Below, in pieces: positions 48,505 to 60,600 of a stretch of 64,000 nucleotides of DNA. The stretch spans positions 25,204,545-25,268,544 of the forward strand of contig NC_030386.2 in assembly GCF_001625215.2 (NCBI RefSeq), given 5' to 3'. Made by a program: the position numbers and the translations under genes. The stretch comes from Daucus carota subsp. sativus. Taxonomy: Eukaryota; Streptophyta; Magnoliopsida; Apiales; Apiaceae. Positions within the stretch are counted from its first letter, which is position 1, and each line of letters starts with the position of its first letter. The notes beneath the pieces are model-generated. The model searched no databases, was not told the DNA's origin, and saw only the letters and a list, made by a program, of their open reading frames with translations.

Positions 48505-50600
48505 CTAGAGTTGTCTTAAAACTTTATCAGCAGCTGCTATCGTCCTCTGAATATCTTCTGAACTATGTGCTAGGCTAGTGAACCCAGCCTCAAATTGTGA
48601 AGGTGCAAAGTATACTCCTTCCTCTAGCATCCCTCTGTAAAATTTTGCAAACTTGGCTGTATCGCTTTTCTTAGCATCATCAAAGTTATATACAGGCCCT
48701 TCTGTGAAAAAAAAACCGAACATTCCACTAATATAACCTCCACACATTGCATGTCCAGCATTCTTTCCGGCTTCCAAAATCCCATTGATAAGCTCACTGG
48801 TGATTTTATCCAAGTATTCGTAATTTCCTGCCTGTTTTAACCTCTTAAGAGTGTGGATTCCTGCAGTCATTGCTAATGGGTTACCGCTAAGTGTCCCAGC
48901 TTGGTACATTGGTCCGGCTGGTGCAACCATCTCCATAATCTCCCTCCTTCCACCATATGCCCCAACAGGCAGCCCACCCCCAATAATCTTCCCCAGGGTT
49001 GTTAAGTCAGGAGTGATCCCAAAGTATTCTTGAGCACCACCATAAGACAACCGAAACCCAGTCATGACTTCATCAAAAATTAGAAGAGTATCATTTTCTT
49101 TTGTGATCTTGCGGAGGGCATTCAAGAAATCAACTGTAGGGGTGATGAAACCGGAGTTTCCTACCACAGGCTCAAGGATGATTGCAGCTATTTCCCCTTT
49201 GTGCTCCTCAAACAGACTTATGACAGTTTGAATGTCATTGTATGGAGATGTTAGTGTATCATAGGTAGCTGCCTTTGGGACACCAGGAGAGTCCGGGAGT
49301 CCTAGAGTAGCAACACCGCTTCCAGCCTTAACTAAGAATGGATCTGCATGACCATGGTAACAACCCTCAAACTTGATGATTTTCTGTCTGCCAGTGAATG
49401 CACGAGCCAGACGAAGTACTCCCATACATGCTTCTGTGCCAGAGTTGACAAATCTCACCATTTCTATACTTGGTACAGCTGAGATGACCATCTCAGCCAG
49501 AACATTCTCTAGAAGACATGGAGCACCAAAGCTCGTACCCTTCTTCATTGTTTCAGCCAAGGCTTTGAGTACCTGCAGGTGTATGTTAGTTCAGGATGGT
49601 GGACTTAAAGAACAGTAAAAAAACCCAATTATTCACATATTCACAGAAGAAAAGGGGAAGAACTGTGGAAGTATCAACAGAGCAGTGTAACTTTTAAAAG
49701 GCTACAGATGTTGGTATATAAATGCGGCAATGAACAGTTTAGTTTTGCCATTTCTACATCTGCTTGTGGAACTATTATATCACAGGGTATCCAGCATTCT
49801 AATATGCCCCATTCTCAAGAGATGTCAAGAAGTTAAGGGGGCCTTTCTTAGCAAACAACAACCAGAATAACCGAATAAGATGCAGTAAAATTGAAATGTT
49901 TGCACTGACAGAACAAGAACAAAATGTTCATCCACTTATGTTATAAGGGGCGGAGAAGAACAACCACAACAATCAGGCTAGTAAAAAAAATGAAGATATC
50001 TGGCAAATTAATGGTACCTAAACATAATGTACTAGCATTCATAATTAGGAAACGGAAGCCATAAGAACGTGATAAACCTCATCGTCGGCATGACCAATGA
50101 TTGCAGGCCCCCATGAACCAACATAGTCGATGTACTCATTCCCATCAATGTCCCACATGTGAGATCCCTTGACCGAGTCAATTACAATAGGCTGTCCGCC
50201 TACTGATTTGAATGCTCGTACCGGCGAATTCACACCTCCGGGCATCAATTCCTGCCCAAATTTCACCAAAGTAAATACATAAACTCGACAAACAAGACTC
50301 CTTCCAAAAAGTAAAATACTACAGTTAGCAAAAGCAACATATCCATTCATCAAACACGCAATTATATGAAGAAAACAATACAATTAGCGATGGGTATTGT
50401 ATATAAGAGAAAAGGGGAACCTTAGCGGCCTCGAAGGCTTGTTTAGATTTGTCAAGAGTAAAGGTCTTCTTGTCCTGATCCACAGAAACAGACATCATTT
50501 TGACGGAGGAAGAAGAATGGCGAGTCAATGATGGAGAATAGCGAGGCTTCTGGCTCAGCTTCACCGGACACACTAAACCCAGGCTTGCTACTCCCGCCAT
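48505..50600 (-). CDS. GSA1: Glutamate-1-semialdehyde 2,1-aminomutase, chloroplastic
   Basis: Converts glutamate-1-semialdehyde to 5-aminolevulinate, the committed precursor of chlorophyll and haem, in the plastid stroma with pyridoxal phosphate. Three exons on the minus strand (50600-50421, 50251-50078, 49572-48505) join to 473 residues, the usual plant length. The first ~35 residues are Ser/Lys-rich with few acidic residues, as in a transit peptide. Exon 2 holds [14 protein letters not shown] and [11 protein letters not shown]; exon 3 has [26 protein letters not shown], the FDEVMTGFR cofactor Asp, and [16 protein letters not shown] with the Schiff-base lysine at about residue 313. The frame is intact and junctions follow GT/AG. 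The ATG at 50600 is chosen because it starts the transit peptide. The symbol follows Arabidopsis usage; paralogue number is unknown. Confidence 0.97.
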
Positions 50601-52363
50601 TTCAAGAGGCAGGGGTTTGGGTTTTGGTTGAAGAAGATAAGAAACTGCGGATGAGATTTTAGATGAGATGTGATGACTGCCTTTGCAAGTCTATTTTGAC
50701 AACTTCTGTACATCTACTGTATATTCACTATTTTCTCCTTTCCTAAAAATAAAACTAATTAAAATAGGGAAATGAAACAAATTAGTCACGGGCAACTTTC
50801 GAGGACCATGTTCGTTATTTATAATACATTTATTTGAATTAAAATTGGGTTATAACAAAAAAAACACCATCCCAACTATTCCTTTTTGAGGTTTTTTCAT
50901 ATATACACATATTAAAAAGAATTTTTGCAAAAATACTGTTATTTTTTTAAACAAATTGTAAATATACTATCTTCCAAAAAAAATTGCAAAAATACGATGG
51001 TTGCATCTGCAACCATATCCGCAACTCCTAGCAACCTTATATGCAACCACAAATACAATTTTTAAAAAAATTGCTAAAAATTATATTTAATTGCAAAATA
51101 GGTTGCAAGTAGTTGCAAGTAGAGTGCCCCTGCGGGGCCATACTAATATAACAAAAGCAACTCCAAAAGCGAACTCAAAAGAAACATTATCCCTAATTTT
51201 ACATACTTGTATAACCTCCTCCTTATGTTTGAAATGCCCAAAGACCAAGATCAGGGCCAATCAAAACAAACCCTCTATACTTAGTCGCCTCCGGTTTATA
51301 CTCCCATTTTCCGTCAGGGGTTAAAAGTCGATGGTGATTTTGCCGCTAGGAGAAGAAGTCGCTTTAATGGTGCGTTGTTCGATTGATGACAGGATTAGGG
51401 TTGGGTGTTGAAAAAAAGCGAAGAAGAGAGCGGCAATGATTGATGGATTTTGACATGAGAAAATAGAGATGAGAATGATAGGAGGTGGAGGAAAGAACAC
51501 TAGAGAGGTGAAGTAGCGATCGTGTTCGTATTTATGCAAATATTTTGTGCAAATGTATTAATATAACGTATTTGTGCAATAATTTGAGGCAGCCGGTAGT
51601 TTTGCAAATTTTATGGCCACATGTGGGCATTTTTATGAAATTCCCTTCCTTTTTTACTAACATTTTAAACTGAATAAAATATAGGAAAAAAACCCTATAT
51701 ATCATAATTTTTATAAATAGTATCCAAACTATGAGAGTTGTAAGAAATGGTTTAAATATCATCTTTTTTTTATCACAAAAATATCACTTATTAATATCGA
51801 ATAATCTAGCATTTTTATTAACGCCGAATAAATATTTTTAGTTTTGGAAGAATTAGGCCTAAAATCATTACAAAACGAAACTACAATCTTAGCCATATAC
51901 ACATAACCCCATTTTAATTCATTGCATTTATATTATTAGGGGTAACAGAGAAATCAAATACTCTAACTAATTTTTTTTTAAGATAATGGAACTTTTTTAA
52001 AATGGACATGAGACAAAGGGATTAATGTATTGCCAAAATTATAGTGTATTGTCCAAAAAAACTAGATACAATATCCAGATCAGCTCAACCTGAATGTATT
52101 AATTACACGTTAACTTGTGTCTAATCAGCTAGCCCCATTGATCATTGCCAAGCACTGCTTGAGAAAAGAACCAGTATCTTCTGGAGTAAGCTCTAACAGT
52201 GCAACTGTTGATTCAAATCACGGGATTGACTAATACAGATTCTCACATCACATGTTCAATCAGATGCTGGGAAAGCGTGTTCAGGCAATAACTTCAAAGC
52301 AAATTTCCTTACATTATATATCTTTATTATGGACCACACGGGTTAGAACATGGAGACATTCAA
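50601..52363. other. Promoter side of GSA and repeat-like intergenic DNA
   Basis: 50601-50700 is the likely 5' UTR of GSA. About 50880-51650 looks repetitive: 'ttgcaaaaatac' and 'ggttgca' words recur, and both edges carry 'gcaaaa' plus a 'catttttatgaaatt' or 'tttttcatatat' context, as in MULE-like ends. A 72-codon minus-strand ORF (51321-51539) begins near the centre. I cannot name a gene here. Confidence 0.35.
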
Positions 52364-52368
52364 ACCAG

Positions 52369-52602
52369 TGTCAAGATCTAACCCCCTTGACCTGATTGAC
52401 TATACTAACCAGAGAGATATGAGAGAGATGTGAGAGAGATTTAGAGGAAGAGAGACAGAGAAAGACAAGCCAATGTTGTATTAGAAATTCGATAGCGTTA
52501 CAATCACAACTCAATCCGTTATATATCTAACTACTCGTCTCCTTTCTGTTTAGATGTAACTAACTTTTAACTAATTCACATCTTTAACTCCGGTTCATGA
52601 CA
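52369..52602 (-). repeat. 3' LTR of the gypsy element (234 bp)
   Basis: Read by eye as identical to 57243-57476, which suggests a very young insertion. Confidence 0.95.
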
Positions 52603-52631
52603 AATGCTCCCTCATCTGCTCAAGCTTGTCC

Positions 52632-53816
52632 TCAAGCTTGAAATTGAGGAAATTGGTTAGTAATGAAACTAACATCTTCCCAAGATGCTTCGTAGCTTTC
52701 CAAACCCTTCCACTGCACCAACCATTGAGTTATGTTCTGTCCCTGCCTCTGCACTTGTCTCCTTTGCAACACCCTGGATGGTTCCAGAGTTACAATGTCA
52801 GCCTCGTTTGTCTGAGGTAACTCTCCCTCCATAATGGGAGCTGGACCAACATGCTTCTTAAGTAAAGAAACATGAAAAACTGGATGCACCCTCGAGTGAC
52901 TGGGTAGCTTCAAGCGATAAGCTACTGTTCCCACTTTGTCTAGCACTTTGAATGGTCCATAGAATTTTGCACTTAACTTCAGTGAAGTCCTTATGGCTAT
53001 TGACTGTTGTCTATACGGCTGGAGTTTCAAATATACCCATTCCCCCACTTCAAAACTCCTCTCTGTCCTTTTCTGATCAGCATAAAACTTCATTCTATGC
53101 TGAGCTTTTGTTAGACTTTCCTTGGCAACCTGTAACACCACTTGCCTCTGTTGCAGCATGTCTTGAGCCACTGGAATTACCATATCATGTAATTCCCCCA
53201 GATTAAGAGGAACTGGCTTGTCTCCATACAGAACCTCAAATGGAGTACTTCCCAGACTAGTGTGATATGTCGTATTGTACCAATACTCTGCTAAGGACAG
53301 CCACTGTTTCCAACTGTGAGGCCTATCTCCTGTAAAGCATCTGAGATATGATTCCAGACATTGGTTCACTCGTTCCGTCTGTCCGTCTGACTGCGGATGA
53401 TATGCAGTACTGAAGTGCATACTGATTCCTAGTTTTTCGAACAAGCTTCCCCAAAATACACTTGTAAAAATCTTATCCCTGTCACATACTATCGAATCTG
53501 GCATGCCATGTAGCTTGAATATGTTGTCTAAAAACAGCTCAGCCACTTCTACAGCTGTAAAAGGGTGATGTAAAGCCATGAAATGTCCAAATTTAGAAAA
53601 CCTATCCACCACCACCAGAATTGTATCCATTCCCCCTGACATAGGTAATTGCTCAATGAAATCCATGGAAATGTGTTTCCAGGACTGCTGAGGAATTGGC
53701 AAAGGCTGTAACAAGCCCGGAGATGCCACATGTTCACTCTTATTTCTTTGACACACCTCACATTTCCTGATTGTTTCTACTACATCCTTCTTCATTCCTG
53801 GCCAATGAAAAATCAT
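52632..53816 (-). CDS. Gypsy integrase plus chromodomain (pol 3' part, frameshifted off)
   Basis: 394 codons. It opens inside the integrase zinc finger (the CEVCQRNK half, residues about 16-24), followed by the DDE core (MDFIEQLP near 51, VCDRDKIF near 110, PQSDGQTERVN near 145) and a C-terminal chromodomain (about 350-390, with VQWKGLESYEASWE). Chromodomains steer chromovirus integration to marked chromatin. The HH half of the zinc finger lies upstream in another frame: a run of eight G (C8 at 53853-53860 on the plus strand) is the likely point where one base was gained or lost. The ATG is simply the first in this frame; in the intact polyprotein this would be internal. Functional only if the frame is bypassed. 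Confidence 0.9.
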   Translation of the reverse strand: MIFHWPGMKKDVVETIRKCEVCQRNKSEHVASPGLLQPLPIPQQSWKHISMDFIEQLPMSGGMDTILVVVDRFSKFGHFMALHHPFTAVEVAELFLDNIFKLHGMPDSIVCDRDKIFTSVFWGSLFEKLGISMHFSTAYHPQSDGQTERVNQCLESYLRCFTGDRPHSWKQWLSLAEYWYNTTYHTSLGSTPFEVLYGDKPVPLNLGELHDMVIPVAQDMLQQRQVVLQVAKESLTKAQHRMKFYADQKRTERSFEVGEWVYLKLQPYRQQSIAIRTSLKLSAKFYGPFKVLDKVGTVAYRLKLPSHSRVHPVFHVSLLKKHVGPAPIMEGELPQTNEADIVTLEPSRVLQRRQVQRQGQNITQWLVQWKGLESYEASWEDVSFITNQFPQFQA

Positions 53817-53817
53817 T

Positions 53818-56800
53818 TTAAGCCTCTGTAAACAAGCATTTTGGCCTGAGTGCCCCCCCCAACGCCGTCTGATGTAATGAATCTATTAAGTTTTGTCTAA
53901 CCCCTCCCTTATTCCCCACACACAATTTGTTCCCTTTCTTTAATATTCCCTGTTCATACTGATACTCAGACACACTGTCATCCTGAAGTAGCACCTTCCC
54001 AATTGTCATTTTAATATCATCATCCTCCTCATAACTGTCCTTAAGTTGTTGAATCCATCGTGGCTGTACATGAGTTACTGCTGTTAACATCTCAACATTC
54101 CCCTCCCACTCTTTAATTCTAGACAATGAATCTGCAGCAGTGTTTTCCACCCCCTTCTTATACTGGATCTCGTAATCCATTCCTAGCAATTTCGACAGCC
54201 ATTTATACTGCAGTGATGTGTGTAGCTGCTGCTCTAAGAGATATTTTAAGGCTTGGTGATCCGTTCTAATAATAAAATGGTTGCCCACCAAGTAATGTCG
54301 CCACCTCGTCACAGCCATTACCAATGCTAGCAACTCCTTTTCATATACTGAAAACCCTTTATTCTTGCTGTTAAATGACTTACTCAGATATGATATAGGA
54401 TTTCCATTCTGCATCAAAACAGCCCCCATACCCGAGTCACACGCATCTGTTTCCAACACGAATGGTTTCTGAAAGTCTGGCATTGCCAACACTGGTTTAG
54501 TGCAGAGTGCCTCCTTCAATTTACTAAAGGCTTTTGAAGTCTCCTCATTCCATACAAACCCATCCTTTCTTAGCAGATTGGTTAATGGTCTTGCTATAAT
54601 CCCGTAATTCTTTATAAAACGCCTATAGTACCCTGAAAGTCCAAGAAACCCTCTTAATTCTTTCACATTCCCAGGCACTGGCCAGTTCCTAATGCTTTCA
54701 ACCTTACTGTGATCCATACTAACTCCGTCAGCCGATATCATATGCCCCAAGTACTCCACTGATGTGGCAGCAAAGCTACACTTGGATTTTTTGACATATA
54801 ACTGATTATCCTGTAGCTTTTTAAGTACCAATTCCAAATGCTCCACATGCTTACTCAAATCCGGACTATAGATTAGTATGTCGTCAAAAAAAACAAGTAC
54901 AAACTTCCTCATGTAAGGTTGAAATACTTGGTTCATCAATGCTTGAAAAGTAGCCGGTGCATTAGTTAACCCAAACGGCATTACTACGAACTCGAAATGC
55001 CCGTGATGCGTTTGGAATGCAGTTTTTGGTGTGTCCACAGCCTTAACCAGAATCTGATGATACCCTGCTCGAAGATCCAACTTAGAAAATAGCTTGGCCC
55101 CATGCAACTCATCTAACAACTCATCTATGTTAGGAATAGGAAACTTATCCTTAATGGTGATCTTATTTAAGTGTCTATAATCAACACAAAATCGCCAAGA
55201 ATTGTCTTTCTTCCTAACAAGAATAACTGGTGAAGCAAACGGACTATTACTTGGCTTAATAATTCCACTCCTCAACATCTCCTGAACTTGATTTTCAATC
55301 TCCGTTTTCTGAGAATGTGGGTATCTATATGGCTTAAGTTTAAATGGTTGGGCATCTTGTTGCAAAGGAATTTCATGGTCAACATTCCGAATAGGAGGCA
55401 GAGTAGTAGGAATAGAGAATACCTCAGGAAATTTGTTCAACAAAACTCTGATTTCTTCTGGTACTTCAGCTTCATCTGCTTGCTGTTGTCCAGTCCCCTC
55501 TATTGTTGCTGATACTTCCTGTTTTATCTGATTTGCCACCAAACCCTGATTGTATTTCTTTAACTTGTGTCCCCTGATCAGACTTATCGAAGCATTCTTC
55601 ACTGTCCCTTGTAACGTCATTTGCTCATCTTTGTTTCCTTCTGCATTCAATTTAAGATAGAGCTTCTTAAAATCAAACAACAATGGACTATATTGCTCCA
55701 TCCAGTCTACCCCTACTATCATATCCCATCCTCCAATGTCCAAGACTCTCATATCAAAACAGAATGAATAATCTTGAATTTTCCATTTTACTTTAGGCAC
55801 CCACTCGCTGCTAACAACCATTCTCCCATCAGCCAATCTCACTTGAATAGGCTCTCCTTTTGTCACCTCCAATCCCAATTGTTTTACTACCTCAACATTA
55901 AGATATGTCAATGTACTCCCAGTATCTACCAAAATTGTTATGGTTTTCTCCTTCAGCTTACCCTCCAACGTAATAGTCTTCCTTGCCATCTGACTAGATA
56001 ATGAATTTAAAGAAACCTCTGTAACTGCCCCTTCTCTTTCATCTTCATCCACTTCTTCACACGCACTTAATATATCTTCATCTTTTGCCTCATCAAACAG
56101 CATAAAAGTATACTGTGAATTTTTACACTGATGACCTTGTCCATACTTCTCACCACACTTATAACACAAGTGGTTATTCTTTCGGTACTGAAACTCTTCC
56201 GGTGATATTTTCTTGAACATACTAGTGGTACTAATCGGCTTCTTATCCCCACCATTACTCAAGTTTTTGACCTCCTGCTGATTTGTTTCTGGCTTCTTTG
56301 TATTACCCCATTTCTCTTTACTTCCATGCTTCTTTACAATCAAATCCACAGTTTGTTCTTGTAACTGAGCAATGTCAATGGCATCACTCAAAGAGGTTGG
56401 TTTCATAAGACGAACCATGGGTTTCAATTCCCCTTTTAATCCTGAAATGAAACTGGACACAAAGTAAGACTCATCCAAATTTGCATTTCTACACAACAAC
56501 ACAGCCTTAAGTTCTTCAAATCTATCTATGTACTCCATTACTGATCCTTCTTGAACCAGCTTATTAAACTCTTCTTGCTCATCTACCCCTCCTTTTTTAC
56601 CAAAACGTTTAACTATCGCTTCCCCAAACTCCTTCCAAGAAACTGTTTCTTTAACAAATTTATAACTCTGAAACCATGTGTCTGCTTTACCATCAAGATA
56701 CATTTCAACCAAATCACACTTGAAAGAGTCTTTTACCTGATGAAACAAGAAAAACTTGTTGCACTTCCGAAGCCACACCCGCGGATCCTCTTCCCCTTTG

Positions 56801-57207
56801 AAATGTGTGAGTTCCACTTTGGGATGGCTGAAAGTCATTCTTCCTTGATTTTCCTTATCATCCCCTTTTTGTCTAAAATGATTCACCAAGGGTGACTGCA
56901 GAATTGGAGACTTATTCACATACACTTCTCCATCTCTTGTCGTTGTCTTCTCGATGTTGAGAGCTTTAAGAATCCCAGTCATTTTATCCTCAATCTTTCC
57001 ATCAATTGCAGCACTGTACTGTTCCAATCGTGAATCACACCCAGTAACCACCGTCATCATCTGATCCATTTTCGCAATGATTTTCTCTTCCAAAGCTGAA
57101 TGACTGGTCTCGATGTGTTTGTAACAAGAAACACTCACTTCGTGAATTCTGGATTCCAGTTCACGCCAATGATCATCAGTTGACTTGGATCGCGTCGTCG
57201 ACGCCAT
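53818..57207 (-). CDS. Gypsy gag-protease-RT-RNase H polyprotein
   Basis: 1129 codons from ATG 57207. Gag occupies about residues 1-340, with the capsid segment FKGEEDPRVWLRKCNKFF near 136. A zinc-knuckle-like CYKCGEKYGQGHQC is near 345. The aspartic protease motif ILVDTGST is near 424, reverse transcriptase spans about 620-800 with FDDILIYS near 774, and RNase H has LETDACDSG near 919. The last ~20 residues are out-of-frame sequence after the G8 tract at 53860-53853, so integrase is not made in this frame. Otherwise no stop interrupts it. Whether the break is a mutation, an assembly error or a slippage site cannot be decided from sequence. Confidence 0.93.
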   Translation of the reverse strand: MASTTRSKSTDDHWRELESRIHEVSVSCYKHIETSHSALEEKIIAKMDQMMTVVTGCDSRLEQYSAAIDGKIEDKMTGILKALNIEKTTTRDGEVYVNKSPILQSPLVNHFRQKGDDKENQGRMTFSHPKVELTHFKGEEDPRVWLRKCNKFFLFHQVKDSFKCDLVEMYLDGKADTWFQSYKFVKETVSWKEFGEAIVKRFGKKGGVDEQEEFNKLVQEGSVMEYIDRFEELKAVLLCRNANLDESYFVSSFISGLKGELKPMVRLMKPTSLSDAIDIAQLQEQTVDLIVKKHGSKEKWGNTKKPETNQQEVKNLSNGGDKKPISTTSMFKKISPEEFQYRKNNHLCYKCGEKYGQGHQCKNSQYTFMLFDEAKDEDILSACEEVDEDEREGAVTEVSLNSLSSQMARKTITLEGKLKEKTITILVDTGSTLTYLNVEVVKQLGLEVTKGEPIQVRLADGRMVVSSEWVPKVKWKIQDYSFCFDMRVLDIGGWDMIVGVDWMEQYSPLLFDFKKLYLKLNAEGNKDEQMTLQGTVKNASISLIRGHKLKKYNQGLVANQIKQEVSATIEGTGQQQADEAEVPEEIRVLLNKFPEVFSIPTTLPPIRNVDHEIPLQQDAQPFKLKPYRYPHSQKTEIENQVQEMLRSGIIKPSNSPFASPVILVRKKDNSWRFCVDYRHLNKITIKDKFPIPNIDELLDELHGAKLFSKLDLRAGYHQILVKAVDTPKTAFQTHHGHFEFVVMPFGLTNAPATFQALMNQVFQPYMRKFVLVFFDDILIYSPDLSKHVEHLELVLKKLQDNQLYVKKSKCSFAATSVEYLGHMISADGVSMDHSKVESIRNWPVPGNVKELRGFLGLSGYYRRFIKNYGIIARPLTNLLRKDGFVWNEETSKAFSKLKEALCTKPVLAMPDFQKPFVLETDACDSGMGAVLMQNGNPISYLSKSFNSKNKGFSVYEKELLALVMAVTRWRHYLVGNHFIIRTDHQALKYLLEQQLHTSLQYKWLSKLLGMDYEIQYKKGVENTAADSLSRIKEWEGNVEMLTAVTHVQPRWIQQLKDSYEEDDDIKMTIGKVLLQDDSVSEYQYEQGILKKGNKLCVGNKGGVRQNLIDSLHQTALGGALRPKCLFTEA

Positions 57208-57242
57208 CTTCGATTTCGAGAATCGACTGCGCTGATACCACT

Positions 57243-57476
57243 TGTCAAGATCTAACCCCCTTGACCTGATTGACTATACTAACCAGAGAGATATGAGAGA
57301 GATGTGAGAGAGATTTAGAGGAAGAGAGACAGAGAAAGACAAGCCAATGTTGTATTAGAAATTCGATAGCGTTACAATCACAACTCAATCCGTTATATAT
57401 CTAACTACTCGTCTCCTTTCTGTTTAGATGTAACTAACTTTTAACTAATTCACATCTTTAACTCCGGTTCATGACA
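57243..57476 (-). repeat. 5' LTR of the gypsy element (234 bp)
   Basis: Begins TGTCAAGATC and ends CATGACA on the plus strand. Its sequence matches the other LTR throughout. Target-site copy ACCAG follows at 57477. Confidence 0.95.
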
Positions 57477-57615
57477 ACCAGGAGATTTCACATTACAGAG
57501 AAGTGTAAGATATTCTTAAATTCTAAACCACACATAAATAAGAGAGATTTTTCCGGCATCAACAAAAACCTTAATCAGTTTCTTCTTGCTTGTCACAGGC
57601 TTGGATTATATAACG

Positions 57616-60600
57616 ATGCAAATGAACCATTTAGTTTTATTTTCCACCATTTTGTTGATCTCCGTCTTTACAAATTCATCCCCTGTTGATGTTTTAAGAG
57701 GAGAACAAATAATAAAAGATGGCAGCACAATTGTGTCAGCAGAAGGTGAATTTGAGCTTGGATTTTTCAGCCCCGGGAGTAGTACAAAACGCTACGTGGG
57801 TATATGGTTCAAGAAAATATCGTCCGGGACGCGGACGACTGTATGGGTGGCCAACAGGGATGCACCACTGAATAACACTTCTGGTGTACTAAAGATTGAT
57901 TCCAAGGCAATTTCACTTTTTAGTAATGCTAGTAGTACTGTTATATGGTCATCGAGTTATTCAAGGCCTGTCGACAGTCCAGTGGCTCAGCTGTTGGACA
58001 GCGGAAATCTTGTTATCAGGGACGAAGATGATGGCGGCCTAGAGAATTCTGTATGGCAGAGTTTTGACTACCCTGCAGATACCATTTTGCCTGGTATGAA
58101 ATTTGGAACTGATTTAGTGAGGGGCTTAAGGTGGGAACATTCGTCGTATAAAAGTGCTGACGATCCATCTGCAGGAAGTTTTGTACATCGAATTGATATC
58201 CATGGTTTTCCTCAGTTTCTGTTGTGGAAAGGTTCAGAACTACATGCTAGGAATGGACCGTGGGTTGGGAATCGGTTTAGTGGTGATCCAGAACCAAAGA
58301 CGAACAATATTTACATGAATGAATTTGTTATTGAGGCAATGGAGATATATTATGCATTTCATCTTCTTAATAAAAGTTCTACTACACCTATCACAAGGTT
58401 AACATTGACTCCAAATGGTAAATATACAGCGTCTGGTATGGAATGATCAGAACAAAGAATGGGTGACTTATTTCACTTTACTAATAAGTGACTGTGATCA
58501 ATTTGGTTTATGTGGTCCATATAGTACTTGTGACATTAGCCGCTCTCCTAGATGCTCGTGTTTGAAAGGGTTTAATCCAAAGATGCCAGAAAAATGGGAA
58601 GCAGCTGATTAGAGAGACGGGTGTGTTCGGGTAACTCCACTAGATTGTGGTCATGGAGACGGTTTTAAGAAGTTTTCTGGATTGAAATTGCCAGACACAC
58701 GACAATCATGGTACAACTTAAGCATGAGTCTCGAGGAATGCAGAAGCAGATGCTTAAAGAATTGCACTTGCACAGCTTATTCAAATACAAACTTCATGAA
58801 AGGTGGAAGTGGATGTTTGTTGTGGTTTGAGGAATTGATGGATATTAGTAGCTACACAGATGAAGGGCAGGATATTTATGTGAGAATGCCAGCTTCTGAG
58901 TTAGGTAAGGCTATGATTTCACACAGTTACACATATATTTAACTGTGAGCCAAACAGAAATACAAATGTCAAAAATATACTAGTTCTAATTTATTTTTTT
59001 CTGTAGATGAAAGCAAAAGATCCCAAGTGAACCGAGTGCTGTTCATATCAATTCCTACAATATTAACAGCGATATCAGTTTTGATCATCATGCATTTGCT
59101 TAAGAAAAGAAGGCTGAACAGAGAAAGTAAGTGCTGAGTAAATTTCTTTACTAAATTAACCGGCTGTGAGCTACTTTATAAGTATTTAGGAGAAGTATAT
59201 TGTCAAGAACATTACAATACTAGTGTACCATTTGTATTTATTGCATCTCATTTCGCAGGAAGGCTAAATATAAATGAAAACCATAATCTGGATTTGCCAT
59301 TTGTTGAGTTCAGAAGAATTACTCGTGCCACCAGTAACTTCTCCGATGACAACAAGATTGGAGAGGGAGGCTTTGGACCTGTTTACAAGGTTAGTATCAA
59401 TTTCACAACACAGGAATGAGCTCAGTAGATTTGAAATATAAGCTGCATAATTTGTGGAAAATTTATAAATATAAATGATGAGGTAGCATTATAAAGGTGA
59501 CGAAGAACTAAAGAACAATCTCAGACTAATAAAAAAAATAGAAATAGAAGTATCAAAAGAATTAATTTGCACTTGAAGGGATTGCTAGAGGACGGGCAAC
59601 AAATAGCGTGAAGAGGCTGTCGGAGAATTCAAATCAAGGAATGGATGAGTTCAAGAATGAACTTTCACTGATTGCTAAACTTCAGCATCGAAATCTTGTC
59701 TCCCTTCTTGGCTATTGTATTAAGGAAAAGGAAAGGATATTGATCTATGAATACATGCCCAACAAGAGTCTTGATTACTTTATTTTCGGTACATCCCTCT
59801 TCTTGATCTTTTCTCATTTTCCAAAAACAATACTTGCAAGACATAATATTTGTGTTATCCTGATAAATTTTAAGAAAAAAAACTGCTGGTTACATCATTT
59901 AATAGGACAGCAATCTGAGCAACTACAACTGAAATATGAACAGATAAAGATTTACGCAGATTAGTGGATTGGCCAAAACTCTACAATATCATAACTGGAG
60001 TTGCCAGGGGACTTTCGTATCTTCATCACGACTCCAAACTAAGGATCATTCACAGAGATCTTAAAGCAAGCAATGTGTTGCTTGACCACGAAATGAATCC
60101 AAAAATTTCAGACTTTGGCATGGCCAGAAGCTTTGGAGGCAGCCAAACCGAAGCGAATACAACAAGGGTTGTGGGGACATAGTATGAATTTTACAACATT
60201 TCAGAGAATTTTTGTTTTCACCATGAAACTAACATGTTTCTTATGTGTCTGGCAGTGGTTACATGCCCCCGGAGTACGTGATTGATGGCATATTTTCAAT
60301 GAAATCTGATATTTATAGTTTTGGTGTCATAGTAATAGAAACAATAAGTGGGATGAGAAACAGATGTTTTGAACATCCTGATCACAATCTCAACCTTCTG
60401 GGACATGTAAGCAGACTCACATATTTACGCGATAATTGTTATTTTTTCCTAAGGTAAACTGGAGACATGATTACTTATAAGGTCTGAAAATTTTGTTTTA
60501 GGCATGGAGATGTTTTGATGAAGAGAAGCTTGATGCATTAATCGACCGTGTTGGAGCCAAGTAGTCGATATGAAGTGATTCGGGTGATTCATATCGGATT

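Larger units (their letters stand above)
52369..57476 (-). mobile_element. Ty3-gypsy chromovirus LTR retrotransposon
   Basis: The 5108-bp element is in minus orientation. Its 234-bp LTRs (TGTCAAGATC...CATGACA) show no difference that I can see, and a perfect 5-bp target-site duplication ACCAG flanks it (52364-52368 and 57477-57481). The primer site TGGTATCAGC (57240-57231) lies two bases inside the 5' LTR; a purine-rich GATGAGGGAG (about 52617-52608) precedes the 3' LTR. Domain order protease-RT-RNase H-integrase with a C-terminal chromodomain marks a chromovirus. Short LTRs and compact size fit the Reina clade (inference). The frame breaks once, between RNase H and integrase. Confidence 0.97.
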
